From Thiosocius teredinicola (GTDB lineage Bacteria > Pseudomonadota > Gammaproteobacteria > Chromatiales > Chromatiaceae): a stretch of DNA of 64,000 nt. Positions 44,821 through 53,704 of the stretch are shown in pieces. The stretch spans positions 3,583,297 to 3,647,296 of the forward strand of contig NZ_CP019936.1 in assembly GCF_002009425.1 (NCBI RefSeq). The letters are read 5' to 3'. A program made the position numbers and the translations under genes. Below the pieces are notes generated by a model. The model had not been told where the DNA came from. It saw only the letters and a program-made list of their open reading frames with translations, and ran no database searches. Position 1 is the first letter of the stretch. Each line of letters opens with the position of its first letter.

Positions 44821-46815
44821 CTATAGATTTCGCGTGTCGATCCAGTGTACCTGGCCGGTACGTCGCGATATCTCTTCATAAAGGCGCGCCATGCCACCCG
44901 GCCCGTCGCTCGGCGAACCGTTCCACAGGCAGATGAACTGCACTTTCTGCGGTCCCCATGCCAGCGCGGTGTTCAACAACCATAGGTTGCAGCGCTCGCG
45001 CCGGTAGTCGTCGTCGGTCTCCGCCGGCAGCTCGCCGAGTTCCTGCGGCATCGACAGGATCGGTCGACCCAGTTTCTGCCGCGCCTCCAGGTAGCGCTCG
45101 TGGCAGCTGCTATCGGGATCGGCAGCCATGTGCCTGGTGAAATCCGCTTCCCGCTGCGGCTGTAACCACGAAACCCGAATACCCTGCGCCTGACAGACCT
45201 CGGTGAACAGCAGGTCACCCCCGCAGGCACCCTGCGTCAGCCCCAGGTCGTCTGCGCCGCCACCAAGTTCACTCAGTAGTTCGGTGATCTGTGCCTTGGC
45301 CGTCTCCAGCTTGTCCGCCGGCAGGTGGGCATCATCGGCCACCGCCCCCTCGACGGCAGGATGCCCGACGAACAGAAACACCTGGCGCGGCTGCCAATCA
45401 CGTTGCGGACGGGCAAGGCGTTCCATGGAGCGGTCCAATACCGTCATACCGGTTTCGATACGCTCGTCTTCGATGCCCATAGTGCGCAGCAATTGCAGAC
45501 TCGAGCGGGTCGCGTCCAAGGCATGCCAGTCGCTGTCGCAAATCGCCGCCGCGCCCTCGTAGGCCTTTTGGCTGGCGGATGTGGATCCAGACAACATCTG
45601 TAGCTCGGCCAGGCATGCCCGTGCCTGGTACAGCGCCGCCGCGCCGTTCTCACATTGCGCCGCGAAGCGCACGGCACCCAGCATGTCGTCGAACGTGGTT
45701 CGGTAAAAGGTCGCACCCGTCAGGTGCTCGTACAATCGCATCAGCAACAGGGCGCGTGCGCCTGCGCGATAGTGCTTGTGGTCGCCGCGAAAGGCGGTCT
45801 CATAGCAATTGATGGCCGCGCGCAATACCGTGTCGCCGGCACGCGCCAGCTCACGGCAGCGTTCTGCATTGTCGGTTTCGTTCTGCCATCCAGCGCGCCA
45901 CGCATCTTCCTCGACGCGCCCGAGCAGCCACCAGGTATCGGCGTCGCTCGGCGCCTGCTGCAGCATCGCGCGAAAGTGCGAACGCACCGCGTCGAAATCC
46001 AGAGTCGTATCCGGATCCAGTGCCAGCTGGTGCAGGCAGCGGCCTTTTTCATGCAACCCCTTCGGGTCGTGCGGCGTTATCGCCAAACCCTTTTCCAGTT
46101 GCTCCAAGGCGAAGGAGCAGCACTGCTGGCGACGCAGCACCTCGCCTGCGCGGATCCAGGCAGCGGCACGAAACCCCGCCACCGGTGCTTCATCGGCCAA
46201 CACCAGCAGGTCCCCCACCCGTCCATGTCGACACGCGTGGTCAAGCCGTTGCTGCCAACGTCCGTGCTGTTCCCAGAACTCGCCCGCAGCGTCCACCCGC
46301 AACTCTTCGAGCCCGGATTCAGGCAGATGCGGCATCAGGTGGAAAACCGGGCTGCCTTTGTGACCGTGCCACGATTCCCGGGTGGCCTCGACCATGTCGC
46401 ACAGGCGTTCGCGATCTGCACGCACCCGCATGGCATCGGGCACGGCGTCGCGCAGACGATAGATCAATGTTCGGTCGGTATAGTGCGTGAAGGCATCGAG
46501 CGGGCGACCGCCGCTGACCAGGACAACACCCCGCGGACGCAGGGCATGGCGAATACCCAGCTGGTACCACACGTCAGGATCGTCGGTGCTCAGATCGAAC
46601 AGCACCAAGTCGGCTATCACCAGTGACTGCAGATCGGCACGGCCGCTCTCGCCGCCGGGAAACCCGGCGCTACCGCGCACGATGTGCATACCCGCGTCTT
46701 CCAGGGCCGGTCTGATCAGTTCCCGGTAGATGCGTTCAAAATCGATCGCATCTCCGTCCGGACAGGTGCGCAAACCCGACGGCATGGCCACGAAGGCATG
46801 CGGTTGAATGCTCAA
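44821..46815 (-). CDS. multidomain protein: deoxyribosyltransferase-like, TRAFs-binding/TPR, SLOG-like
   Basis: This protein has about 664 residues if the TTG at 46815 is used, and longer frames to 47031 are open. The N-terminal ~150 residues resemble nucleoside 2-deoxyribosyltransferase or TIR-like folds, with HAFVAMPSG, FERIYRELIRPALEDAG and IADLVLFDLSTDDPDVWYQLG. The middle (about 250-470) is a TPR-like block of the type named TRAFs-binding domain. The C-terminal part, with VFLFVGHPAVEG and LGLTQGACGGDLLFTEVCQ, looks like a SLOG-type nucleotide-binding domain. Such combinations occur in predicted nucleotide-signalling or defence proteins. It is divergent from a secreted protein gene. The function is not known. 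Confidence 0.7.
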   Translation of the reverse strand: MSIQPHAFVAMPSGLRTCPDGDAIDFERIYRELIRPALEDAGMHIVRGSAGFPGGESGRADLQSLVIADLVLFDLSTDDPDVWYQLGIRHALRPRGVVLVSGGRPLDAFTHYTDRTLIYRLRDAVPDAMRVRADRERLCDMVEATRESWHGHKGSPVFHLMPHLPESGLEELRVDAAGEFWEQHGRWQQRLDHACRHGRVGDLLVLADEAPVAGFRAAAWIRAGEVLRRQQCCSFALEQLEKGLAITPHDPKGLHEKGRCLHQLALDPDTTLDFDAVRSHFRAMLQQAPSDADTWWLLGRVEEDAWRAGWQNETDNAERCRELARAGDTVLRAAINCYETAFRGDHKHYRAGARALLLMRLYEHLTGATFYRTTFDDMLGAVRFAAQCENGAAALYQARACLAELQMLSGSTSASQKAYEGAAAICDSDWHALDATRSSLQLLRTMGIEDERIETGMTVLDRSMERLARPQRDWQPRQVFLFVGHPAVEGAVADDAHLPADKLETAKAQITELLSELGGGADDLGLTQGACGGDLLFTEVCQAQGIRVSWLQPQREADFTRHMAADPDSSCHERYLEARQKLGRPILSMPQELGELPAETDDDYRRERCNLWLLNTALAWGPQKVQFICLWNGSPSDGPGGMARLYEEISRRTGQVHWIDTRNL

Positions 46816-47053
46816 AACGTGTGATTCTCCCCTTGGCGCCGAATGCCTTGCCGCGTACCGAGCCGGCTTCGGTCTCAACGCTTGAGCATAGCATTCCCGC
46901 CGACGACGAACCGCCGCGCCATGTGCGACATAACCCGCTTCGGGTAGAGACCGTGCCCGGGCGGCATCGGCGCACATTTTGGGCAGTGCAGTTGCAGCAA
47001 TCGACGCCGAGGCAGGGTAGAATGCCCGCACCCGCTGTTGCGCATTTCATTTC

Positions 47054-48010
47054 ATGTTTCTCGACCCGATCCGAATCCGACACCTCGCCTGCACCCTGAT
47101 ACTGAGTCTGTTCGCGGCAACCTGCCTTGCAGCACCCGAAGAGCCGGTAGTGGACCAGGTCGAACTGGAGCCGCCGCGTATCGCCCAACTGGCGCGCTCG
47201 GTATTGCGCGGGGATGCGACTCAGCAATCTGAGTTCGCTGCGGTCGTACTCGATGCACTGCTGCACATGTACTCTATTGAGCTGCGAGCAGCCAAGGATG
47301 ACCGTGCCGAAACGACTCGCCAAAAGCGCAAGCTGGCGCGTTGGCAGAAGGCCACGGCAAGCCTGATGGAACAGATCGAGGGGCTGCGTACACAACTCAG
47401 CGAGGGCTCGCCGTTTACCTTGTTCGTCGACGGACAGAACCAGGTGCTGTTGGTCGTAGGCGGCGAAACGATCTCGATCTCCGGTCCCCACCCGGATGCC
47501 GAACGCGAACTCGAACGCTATACGCTGAGCCAGTTCTGCGCCTACCACGACTGCAGCTTCCTCAACCAGGGTACGCAAAGCGCGAATGGCTGGGAGACGC
47601 CGGAAGGCGGCAACTGGGTGTTTCGGCAGCACCACCGCCCTGCATACGAAGTCAACAAGCTGGTACGTTGCGAGTTCGAGACCCTGCTCGACCGCTTGAA
47701 AAAGGCACAGACCTGCCACGGCGCAGCGCTTGATCTCGAGCACCTGATCGCCGCACTGCAAAAGACCCGGTCAAGCGGTTATTCGATTGACTGGAACCTG
47801 ATGGCGAACCGGCCGATCTCAGCGGACACCAACAGCAGTGTGCAGATCGACGGCAGCGGCAATTATGTCCAGGTCAGCATGCCGACGCTGTCGCGGTTGT
47901 CGCAGATCGACTGGCAGAATCTCGTATTGTGGTTGCGCCAGGGAGCGACCACTCAGGGCGAACCCCTGATCATCGACAACGCCGACCAGCTGCTGGCCCG
48001 CCAGGAGTAA
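47054..48010 (+). CDS. exported hypothetical protein
   Basis: This is a 318-residue protein not assigned to a family. A signal peptide (about 1-26, ending near CLAAPE) is followed by a helical region with coiled-coil character (RAETTRQKRKLARWQKA). A beta-rich centre then has LFVDGQNQVLLVVGG and GETISISGP. Two cysteines in FCAYHDCSFL and one later, CEFETLLDRLKKAQTC, could form disulfides. It ends nine bases before the convergent sigma-54 regulator gene. No function can be inferred. Confidence 0.65.
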   Translation: MFLDPIRIRHLACTLILSLFAATCLAAPEEPVVDQVELEPPRIAQLARSVLRGDATQQSEFAAVVLDALLHMYSIELRAAKDDRAETTRQKRKLARWQKATASLMEQIEGLRTQLSEGSPFTLFVDGQNQVLLVVGGETISISGPHPDAERELERYTLSQFCAYHDCSFLNQGTQSANGWETPEGGNWVFRQHHRPAYEVNKLVRCEFETLLDRLKKAQTCHGAALDLEHLIAALQKTRSSGYSIDWNLMANRPISADTNSSVQIDGSGNYVQVSMPTLSRLSQIDWQNLVLWLRQGATTQGEPLIIDNADQLLARQE

Positions 48011-48019
48011 TCCCCGGCG

Positions 48020-49951
48020 TCAGCCCGATCTTGGTTTCTTGTCGATACCCCAACGCTTGATGCGCGACGCCAGCGTCGTCGGTTTCACGCCGAGCAGTTC
48101 GGCCGCCCCGCCCGCACCGAATATCTTGCCGCCACTGGCCTCGAGCGCCTGCATGATCATGCGCCGGTCGCGCTCGCGCTTCTGCTGCTCGGTCATCAGG
48201 CCGTCGTTGATCTCCGGCGACGGCGCCATCGGCTTGCTCGCCGGCCGTTCGACATCGGGCAGTTCGAGACGCAGCTGATTGTTGCGCGAGATGATGACGG
48301 CACGTTCGAGCACGTTCTCGAGTTCGCGCACGTTGCCCGGCCAGTCATAAGCCTGTAGGCGCTGTACATCGGCCCCGGAGAGTCGCAGACCCTCGCGACC
48401 GAAGCGTCGGCAGGCGTTGGCCAGAAAGTGCGAGGCCAACAAGGGAATATCTTCAGGGCGTTCGCGCAACGGTGCCGATTCGATCGGGAACACATTCAGT
48501 CGGAAGAACAAGTCTTCACGGAAACGGCCTTCGGCCACCTCCTCGCTCAGATCACGATTGGTCGCGGCAATGATGCGCACATCGACCGTAATCGTTCGAT
48601 CGCTGCCGACCCGTTCGCATTGACCCTCCTGCAGCACGCGCAACAACTTGCTCTGTAACTCGAGCGGGATCTCGCCCACTTCATCAAGAAACAGCGTGCC
48701 ACCATCGGCGAGTTCGAAGCGTCCGGCACGATCGCGCACGGCGCCGGTATAGGCACCTTTCACATGGCCGAAGAATTCGCTCTCGAACAACTCACGCGGT
48801 ACCGCGGCACAGTTCACGCGGATCAGTGGCCGGTCACAACGCGCACTGCTCTGATGGATAGCACGCGCAATCAGCTCCTTGCCGGTACCCGATTCGCCGG
48901 TGATCAACACCGCTGCATCGGTCGGTGCGACCATCTCGATCTTCTGGATCGTCTTGCGCAGCGCGTCGCTGCGACCGACGATCTCCTGATAGTTGTATTC
49001 TTCGCGGATCTCTTCCTGCAGGTAGGCGTTCTCGAGTTCGAGGCGCTGTTTGAGGCGCTCCAGTTCCTCGAGCGCCTGATGTAGCTTCTGTTCGGTTTCC
49101 TTGCGTTCGCTGACGTCACGAAACACCACCACAGCTCCCACCAACCTGCCCTTCTCACGGATCGGCGTGCTGGTGTATTCCACCGGGAACGCACCGCCGT
49201 CCTTACGCCAGAAGACCTCGTCGGTCACCTGGTGTACCGCACCGTCCTTGAAGGCGGCATAGATCGGGCAGTCACATGCGGCATAGTGACTGCCGTCGGG
49301 GTGGGAATGGTGCAACAGGCTATGCATGTTCTTACCGACCAGCTCGTCGGCCGAATAACCAAGCATGCGTTCGGCCGCCGGGTTCACAAAGGTGGTCGCG
49401 CCTTCGGCATTGACGCCATAGATGCCCTCGCCTGCCGCCTGCAGGATGAGCTTGTTCTCTTGCTCGATCTCTTCGAACAGGGTCTCGACCCGCCGCCATT
49501 CAGACAGGCCGCGACGTACGAACTCGTTGGCCTGCGACTCGGCCTCCTGGTTGTGCAAAGCGCGCAGATCGCGGAGGGTCGCCAGCATCGCCGGCGCGTC
49601 TGCGGTGCCGATGCGTACCGCATGGCATTCCATGCGCCGACTGCGTCCATGACAGTCTCGGCAACGCAGGCTGTTCGTCCAGCCGCTGCCCGTTTCGATC
49701 ACCGCCTGGGTGAATACGATGAGATCCGCGATGGCTTCACCGAGCCAGTGACTGGGCACCACCTCGCACACCTCATCGGTGGAGAAACCCATCATCCGGC
49801 GAAACGCGGCGTTCGCCGCCAACAAGCGGTCCGCAAAAGGATCGATCACCACCTGCGCCTCGGGCGCCAGTTCAAATAGATCGTCACCTGCCGGCGCCGC
49901 CGTTGCAAAGCGGTCGACCGAGGCGGCAATCGCATAATCCAGGCGATCCAT
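48020..49951 (-). CDS. sigma-54-dependent transcriptional activator with PAS domains
   Basis: This is a 643-residue enhancer-binding protein. An N-terminal PAS-like region (about 22-130) is followed by a coiled linker and a second PAS domain (about 163-285, with [20 protein letters not shown] and [15 protein letters not shown]). Another coiled segment leads to the AAA+ domain with Walker A GESGTGKE (352-359) and the sigma-54 contact loop GAYTGA (399-404). A C-terminal Fis-type helix-turn-helix ends in [18 protein letters not shown]. There is no receiver domain, so the signal is probably sensed by PAS. It is divergent from the cyanate operon, whose -24/-12 promoter and upstream boxes it likely controls. 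Confidence 0.93.
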   Translation of the reverse strand: MDRLDYAIAASVDRFATAAPAGDDLFELAPEAQVVIDPFADRLLAANAAFRRMMGFSTDEVCEVVPSHWLGEAIADLIVFTQAVIETGSGWTNSLRCRDCHGRSRRMECHAVRIGTADAPAMLATLRDLRALHNQEAESQANEFVRRGLSEWRRVETLFEEIEQENKLILQAAGEGIYGVNAEGATTFVNPAAERMLGYSADELVGKNMHSLLHHSHPDGSHYAACDCPIYAAFKDGAVHQVTDEVFWRKDGGAFPVEYTSTPIREKGRLVGAVVVFRDVSERKETEQKLHQALEELERLKQRLELENAYLQEEIREEYNYQEIVGRSDALRKTIQKIEMVAPTDAAVLITGESGTGKELIARAIHQSSARCDRPLIRVNCAAVPRELFESEFFGHVKGAYTGAVRDRAGRFELADGGTLFLDEVGEIPLELQSKLLRVLQEGQCERVGSDRTITVDVRIIAATNRDLSEEVAEGRFREDLFFRLNVFPIESAPLRERPEDIPLLASHFLANACRRFGREGLRLSGADVQRLQAYDWPGNVRELENVLERAVIISRNNQLRLELPDVERPASKPMAPSPEINDGLMTEQQKRERDRRMIMQALEASGGKIFGAGGAAELLGVKPTTLASRIKRWGIDKKPRSG

Positions 49952-49976
49952 CAGCAACGCACCGCCATCGACTGGC

Positions 49977-50030
49977 TACGCAACTGCGTAATGGGCACTA
50001 CGCATCTGCGTAAGTTACGCATTTGCGTAA
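49977..50030. promoter_or_regulatory. three palindromic boxes, likely enhancer sites
   Basis: TACGCA-N2-TGCGTA occurs at 49977-49990, 49999-50012 and, extended to TTACGCA-N2-TGCGTAA, at 50015-50030. Centres are 22 and 17 bases apart and lie at about -143, -121 and -104 from the predicted start site of the cyanate operon. The first box is 26 bases from the activator gene start, so autoregulation is also possible. Confidence 0.85.
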
Positions 50031-50098
50031 TGCCACAGTGCGCAGGGGTAAAGGCATTTTCTTTCGACATTTCAGCACGTTATTTCGTTGTCACCGCA

Positions 50099-50115
50099 TT
50101 GGCACGCAGCCTGCT
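50099..50115 (+). promoter_or_regulatory. sigma-54 (-24/-12) promoter of the cyanate operon
   Basis: TTGGCACG-CAGC-CTGCT matches the consensus TTGGCACG-N4-TTGCT with a single mismatch. The invariant GG (50101-50102) and GC (50113-50114) are exactly ten bases apart. Transcription should start near 50126, giving a leader of about 235 bases. Confidence 0.85.
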
Positions 50116-50361
50116 CTATCCCTGGTGACCGGTTGTTGTTCGTTGCAAGCGACGACGCTCTGGTCGCCTGGACGCACCTTCGTGGTGCAGACATCGCAGC
50201 GTGTGGCGCTTCCTTGCGCCGTTATCGATCCGTCGGGGCGCCATACACACGCGGATGTGCACGCCGGAGGGATTACGAGCAGGGGTCGTGCCAATACGGG
50301 GCCGACCGGTGTCGTCACTGGCCGCGATTCACGTCTTGTAACGATCGATTAGGGGAAAGCA

Positions 50362-51870
50362 ATGTCCTTTAAAAGTCTGGGAAATCCCTTCGACGGGGAA
50401 TCGGACCTAACCCATGGCCCGGGTTGTTCGTGTCCCATTTGTGTGTTCGCGCGAGAACAGGCGCAAGCCGAATACGAGTGCTCCGAAACCGAGTTGACCG
50501 CCAAGCTCGAAAAGGCCGTATTCGAGGGCCCGGATCAGCCGCAGGCCGATCTGTCGATGCAGCCAGTCGAGACCAAGCAGACCTCGGTGGAAGATCCGAA
50601 CAGTCTCGACAACTCCGAAGACGTCATGGACCGGGTCATCGAGAGCGCGATCGTGCGTTCGATGTTCGGCCATCACGAACCGAGCCGTCGTCAGTTCATG
50701 CGCATGGTCGGTGGCGGCACCGTAGCCGGCATCCTGGCCACCATGTTCCCGCTGGATGCCGCCAAGGCGGCCATCAAAGACAGCCTCGGTAAACCGGAAA
50801 AAACCAAACTGAAGATCGGCTTCGTACCGATCACCTGTGCCACACCGATCATCATGTCGCACCCGATGGGGTTCTACGACAAGTACGGCCTCGACGTCGA
50901 CGTGATCAAGACGGCCGGTTGGGCCGTGGCACGCGACAAGTCGCTGTCGGGCGAATACGACGCCTCGCACATGCTCACGCCGATGCCGTTGGCAATGTCG
51001 ATGGGCGCCGGGTCAACGGCGATGCCGTTCCGCATGCCACTGGTTGAGAACATCAACGGCCAGGCGATCGTGTTGCACGTCAAGCACAAGGACAAGCGCG
51101 ACCCGAAGATGTGGAAGGGCTTCAAATTCGGTGTGCCATTCGATTACTCGATGCACAACTTCCTGTTGCGCTACTACGTGGCCGAGCATGGGCTCGATCC
51201 GGACAAGGACATCCAGATCCGTGTCGTGCCGCCGCCGGAGATGGTCGCCAACCTGCGTGCCGGCAACCTCGACGGTTACCTGTCGCCCGACCCGTTCAAC
51301 CAACGCGCGGTCTGGGAAAAGGTCGGCTTCTTGCACACTTTGACCAAGGACATCTGGGAAGGTCATCCGTGCTGTGCATTCGCCTGCTCGGAGAAGTTCA
51401 CGACAGAGTTGCCCAACACCTACGGCGCCTTGATGAAGGCCATCGTGGATGCGACGGCCTATTCGCAAAAGGCGGAAAACCGCTTGGAGATCTCCAAGGC
51501 CATCGCGCCGAAGAACTATCTCAACCAACCCGAAGCGGTTATCGCGCAGGTGCTCACCGGCAAGTATGCCGACGGCCTGGGCAATGTCATGAACGATCCG
51601 AAGCGTATCGATTTCGATCCCTTCCCCTGGCACTCGATGGGTGTCTGGATCCTCACGCAGATGAAGCGTTGGGGCTACATCAAGGGCGACATCGATTACA
51701 AGAAGATCGCTGAAGAGGTCTACCTGGCCGCGGATGCCACCAAGATCATGACGGATCTGGGTTACGCCGCACCGGATCACACCTATGAGAAGTACACGAT
51801 CATGGGTAAGGAGTTCGACCCGGACAAGGCCGAGGAATACGTCAACAGCTTCGCGATCAAGCGGACTTAA
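50362..51870 (+). CDS. cynA: ABC transporter substrate-binding protein, NrtA/CynA type, with N-terminal extension
   Basis: This is a 502-residue protein of the nitrate/cyanate/bicarbonate-binding NrtA-CmpA-CynA family, whose usual length is about 440. The N-terminal ~105 residues are an extra, acidic segment with a cysteine cluster GCSCPIC (21-27). A twin-arginine signal follows, with SRRQFMRMVGGG (108-119) and a hydrophobic stretch to about 136. The binding domain starts near LKIGFVPITCATPIIMS. YDASHMLTPMPLAMSMG and DPFNQRAVWEKVGFLH are family-like. AGGGGAAA precedes the ATG. It is the first gene of the sigma-54 operon. Substrate is inferred as cyanate from the linked cyanase. Confidence 0.85.
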   Translation: MSFKSLGNPFDGESDLTHGPGCSCPICVFAREQAQAEYECSETELTAKLEKAVFEGPDQPQADLSMQPVETKQTSVEDPNSLDNSEDVMDRVIESAIVRSMFGHHEPSRRQFMRMVGGGTVAGILATMFPLDAAKAAIKDSLGKPEKTKLKIGFVPITCATPIIMSHPMGFYDKYGLDVDVIKTAGWAVARDKSLSGEYDASHMLTPMPLAMSMGAGSTAMPFRMPLVENINGQAIVLHVKHKDKRDPKMWKGFKFGVPFDYSMHNFLLRYYVAEHGLDPDKDIQIRVVPPPEMVANLRAGNLDGYLSPDPFNQRAVWEKVGFLHTLTKDIWEGHPCCAFACSEKFTTELPNTYGALMKAIVDATAYSQKAENRLEISKAIAPKNYLNQPEAVIAQVLTGKYADGLGNVMNDPKRIDFDPFPWHSMGVWILTQMKRWGYIKGDIDYKKIAEEVYLAADATKIMTDLGYAAPDHTYEKYTIMGKEFDPDKAEEYVNSFAIKRT

Positions 51871-51879
51871 CCCAAGAAG

Positions 51880-51907
51880 GCGGGAGCGGGCTTTGGCCTG
51901 CTCCCGC
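51880..51907 (+). repeat. strong hairpin between cynA and cynB
   Basis: GCGGGAGCGGGC and GCCTGCTCCCGC form a 12-bp stem (one G-U pair) with a TTTG loop, ten bases after the cynA stop. There is no U tract. It is well placed to stabilise the binding-protein mRNA relative to the permease. Confidence 0.8.
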
Positions 51908-51924
51908 AATGGAACACGTTACCG

Positions 51925-52755
51925 ATGTTGCAATCACTCAATCTGCGCGCTGCACTGGTCTCGATCGGGTTACTGGTCGTGTTGCTCGGTGTCTGGGAGT
52001 TGCTCAACCGCCCCCCCGAGACCAGTGAAGCGCTCACCGAGTACGAGATACTGATGGGCGGTGCCGACCAGGAGGCGCGTGTTCCGCCGCCGTCCGACGT
52101 CATCCGCCTCGCTATCGACGAACTGTCGAACCCGTTCTACGACGCCGGGCCCAACGACAAGGGCATCGGCATCCAACTCGCCTACTCCATCTACCGCGTG
52201 CTGACCGGATTCTTCCTGGCCGCGCTGATCGCGATACCGATCGGTTTTCTGATCGGCATGTCGCCGTTGATGTACAAGGCGCTCAATCCCTTCATCCAGG
52301 TGCTGCGACCGATATCGCCGCTCGCCTGGATGCCCTTGGCGCTGTTCATCATCAAGGATTCGGAGACCTCATCGATCTTCGTCATCTTCATCTGTTCGAT
52401 CTGGCCGATGCTGATCAACACCGCCTTCGGCGTCGCCGGCGTGCGCAAAGACTGGGTGAACGTGGCGCGCACACACGAACTCTCTGCACTGCGTACTGCC
52501 ATGACCGTGATCCTGCCGGCGGCCGCACCAACCATTCTGACCGGCATGCGCATCTCCATCGGCATCGCCTGGCTGGTGATCGTCGCGGCCGAGATGCTCG
52601 TCGGCGGTACCGGCATCGGTTACTACGTGTGGAACGAGTGGAACAACCTCGATCTCACCAGCGTGATCTTCTCCATCCTGATGATCGGCGTGGTCGGCAT
52701 GTTGCTCGACCTCGCCCTGTCGGCGGCCACCCGACTCGTGCAGTACGAAGAATAA
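51925..52755 (+). CDS. cynB: ABC transporter permease, NrtB/CynB type
   Basis: This is a 276-residue inner-membrane permease. One N-terminal helix (about 8-25) is followed by a periplasmic loop and then the binding-protein-dependent transport domain with about five more helices. LTGFFLAALIAIPIGFLIG and PISPLAWMPLALFIIKDS are typical of the NitT/TauT group. The coupling EAA-like loop is ELSALRTAMTVILPAAAPTILTG. It lies ten bases before the ATPase gene and belongs to the same transporter as the upstream binding protein. Confidence 0.9.
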   Translation: MLQSLNLRAALVSIGLLVVLLGVWELLNRPPETSEALTEYEILMGGADQEARVPPPSDVIRLAIDELSNPFYDAGPNDKGIGIQLAYSIYRVLTGFFLAALIAIPIGFLIGMSPLMYKALNPFIQVLRPISPLAWMPLALFIIKDSETSSIFVIFICSIWPMLINTAFGVAGVRKDWVNVARTHELSALRTAMTVILPAAAPTILTGMRISIGIAWLVIVAAEMLVGGTGIGYYVWNEWNNLDLTSVIFSILMIGVVGMLLDLALSAATRLVQYEE

Positions 52756-52765
52756 AACCTACGCC

Positions 52766-53674
52766 ATGAAGCAAAATCAATTTCTGCAAATCGAAAACCT
52801 CGCGCGCCGCTTCCCTTCGAAGGAAGGTGAACTGACGGTATTCGAGAACGCCAACTTCGGCATCGAAAAGGGCGAGTTCGTCTGCATCATCGGACACTCG
52901 GGCTGCGGCAAATCGACCATCATGAACGTGCTCGCCGGACTCGATGCACCGACCGACGGCAACGTCTTCATGGACGGCACCGAGGTGTCCGGTCCGAGTC
53001 TCGACCGCGGCGTGGTATTCCAAAACTACTCCCTGCTGCCGTGGCTCAGCGCGCTGCATAACGTCACCTTCGCCGTGCGTTCGCGCTGGCCGGGCTGGAG
53101 CAAAGAACAGGTTCGCGAACACAGCTACAAGTACCTGGAGATGGTCGGCCTGGGCGGCGGTGCCGAACAGCGCAAACCGGCGCAGCTCTCCGGCGGTATG
53201 CGTCAGCGCGTATCCATCGCGCGCGCATTCGCCATTCAACCCAAGTTGCTGCTGCTCGACGAACCGTTCGGTGCCCTCGATGCGCTGACCCGCGGCACCA
53301 TCCAGGACGAGTTGCTGAAGATCTGCGATGCAACGCATCAAACGGTATTCATGATCACCCACGATGTCGACGAGGCGATCCTTCTGGCCGACCGCATCCT
53401 GCTGATGACCAACGGCCCCTATGCGCGTGTCGCCGAGTCGGTGCTGGTCGATATCCCAAAGCCGCGCACGCGCGGTCAGATCATTCACGACCCGGCGTAC
53501 TACCCCATCCGCAACCACCTGGTTGATTTCCTCGTGCGTCGCTCCGAGGAACTCGCCGGCGGACCGAGCGGTGACAACAACCCGGATGATGCCGCGAGCT
53601 ACCCGCGCGAGGTCAACCCCGCCAAGTCATCCGGCGGCAACGAAGAAGCAATGACGTCAGCCAGCGCCGGCTGA
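52766..53674 (+). CDS. cynD: ABC transporter ATP-binding protein, NrtD/CynD type
   Basis: This is a 302-residue ATPase of the NitT/TauT importers. It has Walker A GHSGCGKST (about 43-51), the signature LSGGMRQRVSIARAF and Walker B LLLLDEPFGALD. The switch histidine is in MITHDVDEA. The C-terminal ~40 residues are an extra acidic, low-complexity tail with SGDNNPDD. It energises uptake together with the upstream permease. The next gene starts about 30 bases later. Confidence 0.92.
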   Translation: MKQNQFLQIENLARRFPSKEGELTVFENANFGIEKGEFVCIIGHSGCGKSTIMNVLAGLDAPTDGNVFMDGTEVSGPSLDRGVVFQNYSLLPWLSALHNVTFAVRSRWPGWSKEQVREHSYKYLEMVGLGGGAEQRKPAQLSGGMRQRVSIARAFAIQPKLLLLDEPFGALDALTRGTIQDELLKICDATHQTVFMITHDVDEAILLADRILLMTNGPYARVAESVLVDIPKPRTRGQIIHDPAYYPIRNHLVDFLVRRSEELAGGPSGDNNPDDAASYPREVNPAKSSGGNEEAMTSASAG

Positions 53675-53704
53675 GTGCGCAACCCGACAGTCGAGAGAAA
53701 CGTT

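Noticed and set aside
50023-50352. A 109-residue plus-strand frame upstream of cynA
   Set aside because: It overlaps the third enhancer box and the -24/-12 promoter and shows no family resemblance, so the stretch is better explained as promoter and leader.
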